A stretch of DNA of 64,000 nt from Granulosicoccus sp963833195 (lineage in GTDB: Bacteria; Pseudomonadota; Gammaproteobacteria; Granulosicoccales; Granulosicoccaceae), in NCBI GenBank assembly GCA_963833195.1, contig CAWHXF010000027.1:2852001-2916000 (forward strand), in the 5' to 3' direction. Of this stretch, positions 63,999-64,000 are shown piece by piece; positions within the stretch are counted from its first letter, which is position 1; each line of letters begins with the position of its first letter. Both the position numbers and the translations under genes were made by a program. Below the pieces are notes generated by a model. That model did not search any database. It was not told the DNA's origin and saw nothing but the letters and a program-made list of their open reading frames with translations.

Positions 63999-64000
63999 CG

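Overview
The window looks like two different bacterial genomes joined in one contig. Bases 1 to about 44,957 are very GC-rich and carry gene orders typical of a high-GC gammaproteobacterium: coxB-coxA with DUF2244, tsaD/rpsU/yqeY, gltD-hemE, and mrcA divergent from pilMNOPQ. From about 44,957 to the end the sequence is less GC-rich. It carries a catabolic cluster of the kind found in Rhodobacteraceae-like alphaproteobacteria. At the seam an aroB gene that has lost its last ~45 codons runs in frame into the C-terminal part of a Baeyer-Villiger monooxygenase. I read this as a probable assembly chimera; an integration event is the alternative.

Left part, region by region. 1-3.4 kb: cytochrome c oxidase subunits I (cut by the window edge) and II, and a DUF2244 protein. 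3.4-9.7 kb: housekeeping genes (BioC-like methyltransferase, plsY, tsaD, rpsU, yqeY-like, gltD, hemE). 9.7-15 kb: BON lipoprotein, azlCD, DUF1622, HPP protein, class II photolyase and a PA0069-type radical SAM protein, several broken by single-base frameshifts. 15-19 kb: a VTC-domain / DUF4956 / porin / CotH cluster. 19-23.2 kb: an iron-type ABC importer whose ATPase gene is convergent to the other two. 23.3-31.3 kb: mrcA and the type IV pilus operon pilMNOPQ. 31.7-43.3 kb: about 12 kb of accessory DNA between pilQ and aroK, which are neighbours in many gammaproteobacteria. It holds an alpha/beta hydrolase, a nucleotidyltransferase/small-protein pair, a graveyard of truncated genes, a sugar ABC transporter with dhaKL, a decayed HigBA-type toxin-antitoxin module and an aldo/keto reductase. 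43.4-45 kb: aroK and the truncated aroB.

Right part. 45-49.5 kb: the BVMO fragment and a second iron-type ABC importer in conventional order, closed by a strong terminator. 49.5-50.5 kb: a LysR regulator (frameshifted). 50.9-64 kb: one long plus-strand run of MaoC hydratase, thiolase-like protein plus DUF35 partner, thiolase, enoyl-CoA hydratase, acyl-CoA dehydrogenase, SMP-30-type lactonase, CaiB-type CoA-transferase, LivF, LivG, acyl-CoA synthetase and a LivH-LivM fusion permease. Together these would import an organic acid, activate it to a CoA ester and degrade it by beta-oxidation-like steps. A BVMO and a lactonase nearby suggest a cyclic ketone or lactone precursor, but that is inference.

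At least ten places on both sides of the seam need a one-base indel to restore a recognisable protein, several in G or C runs. This suggests draft-quality sequence and warns against reading every broken gene as a natural pseudogene. No tRNA, rRNA, CRISPR array or intact transposase was seen.
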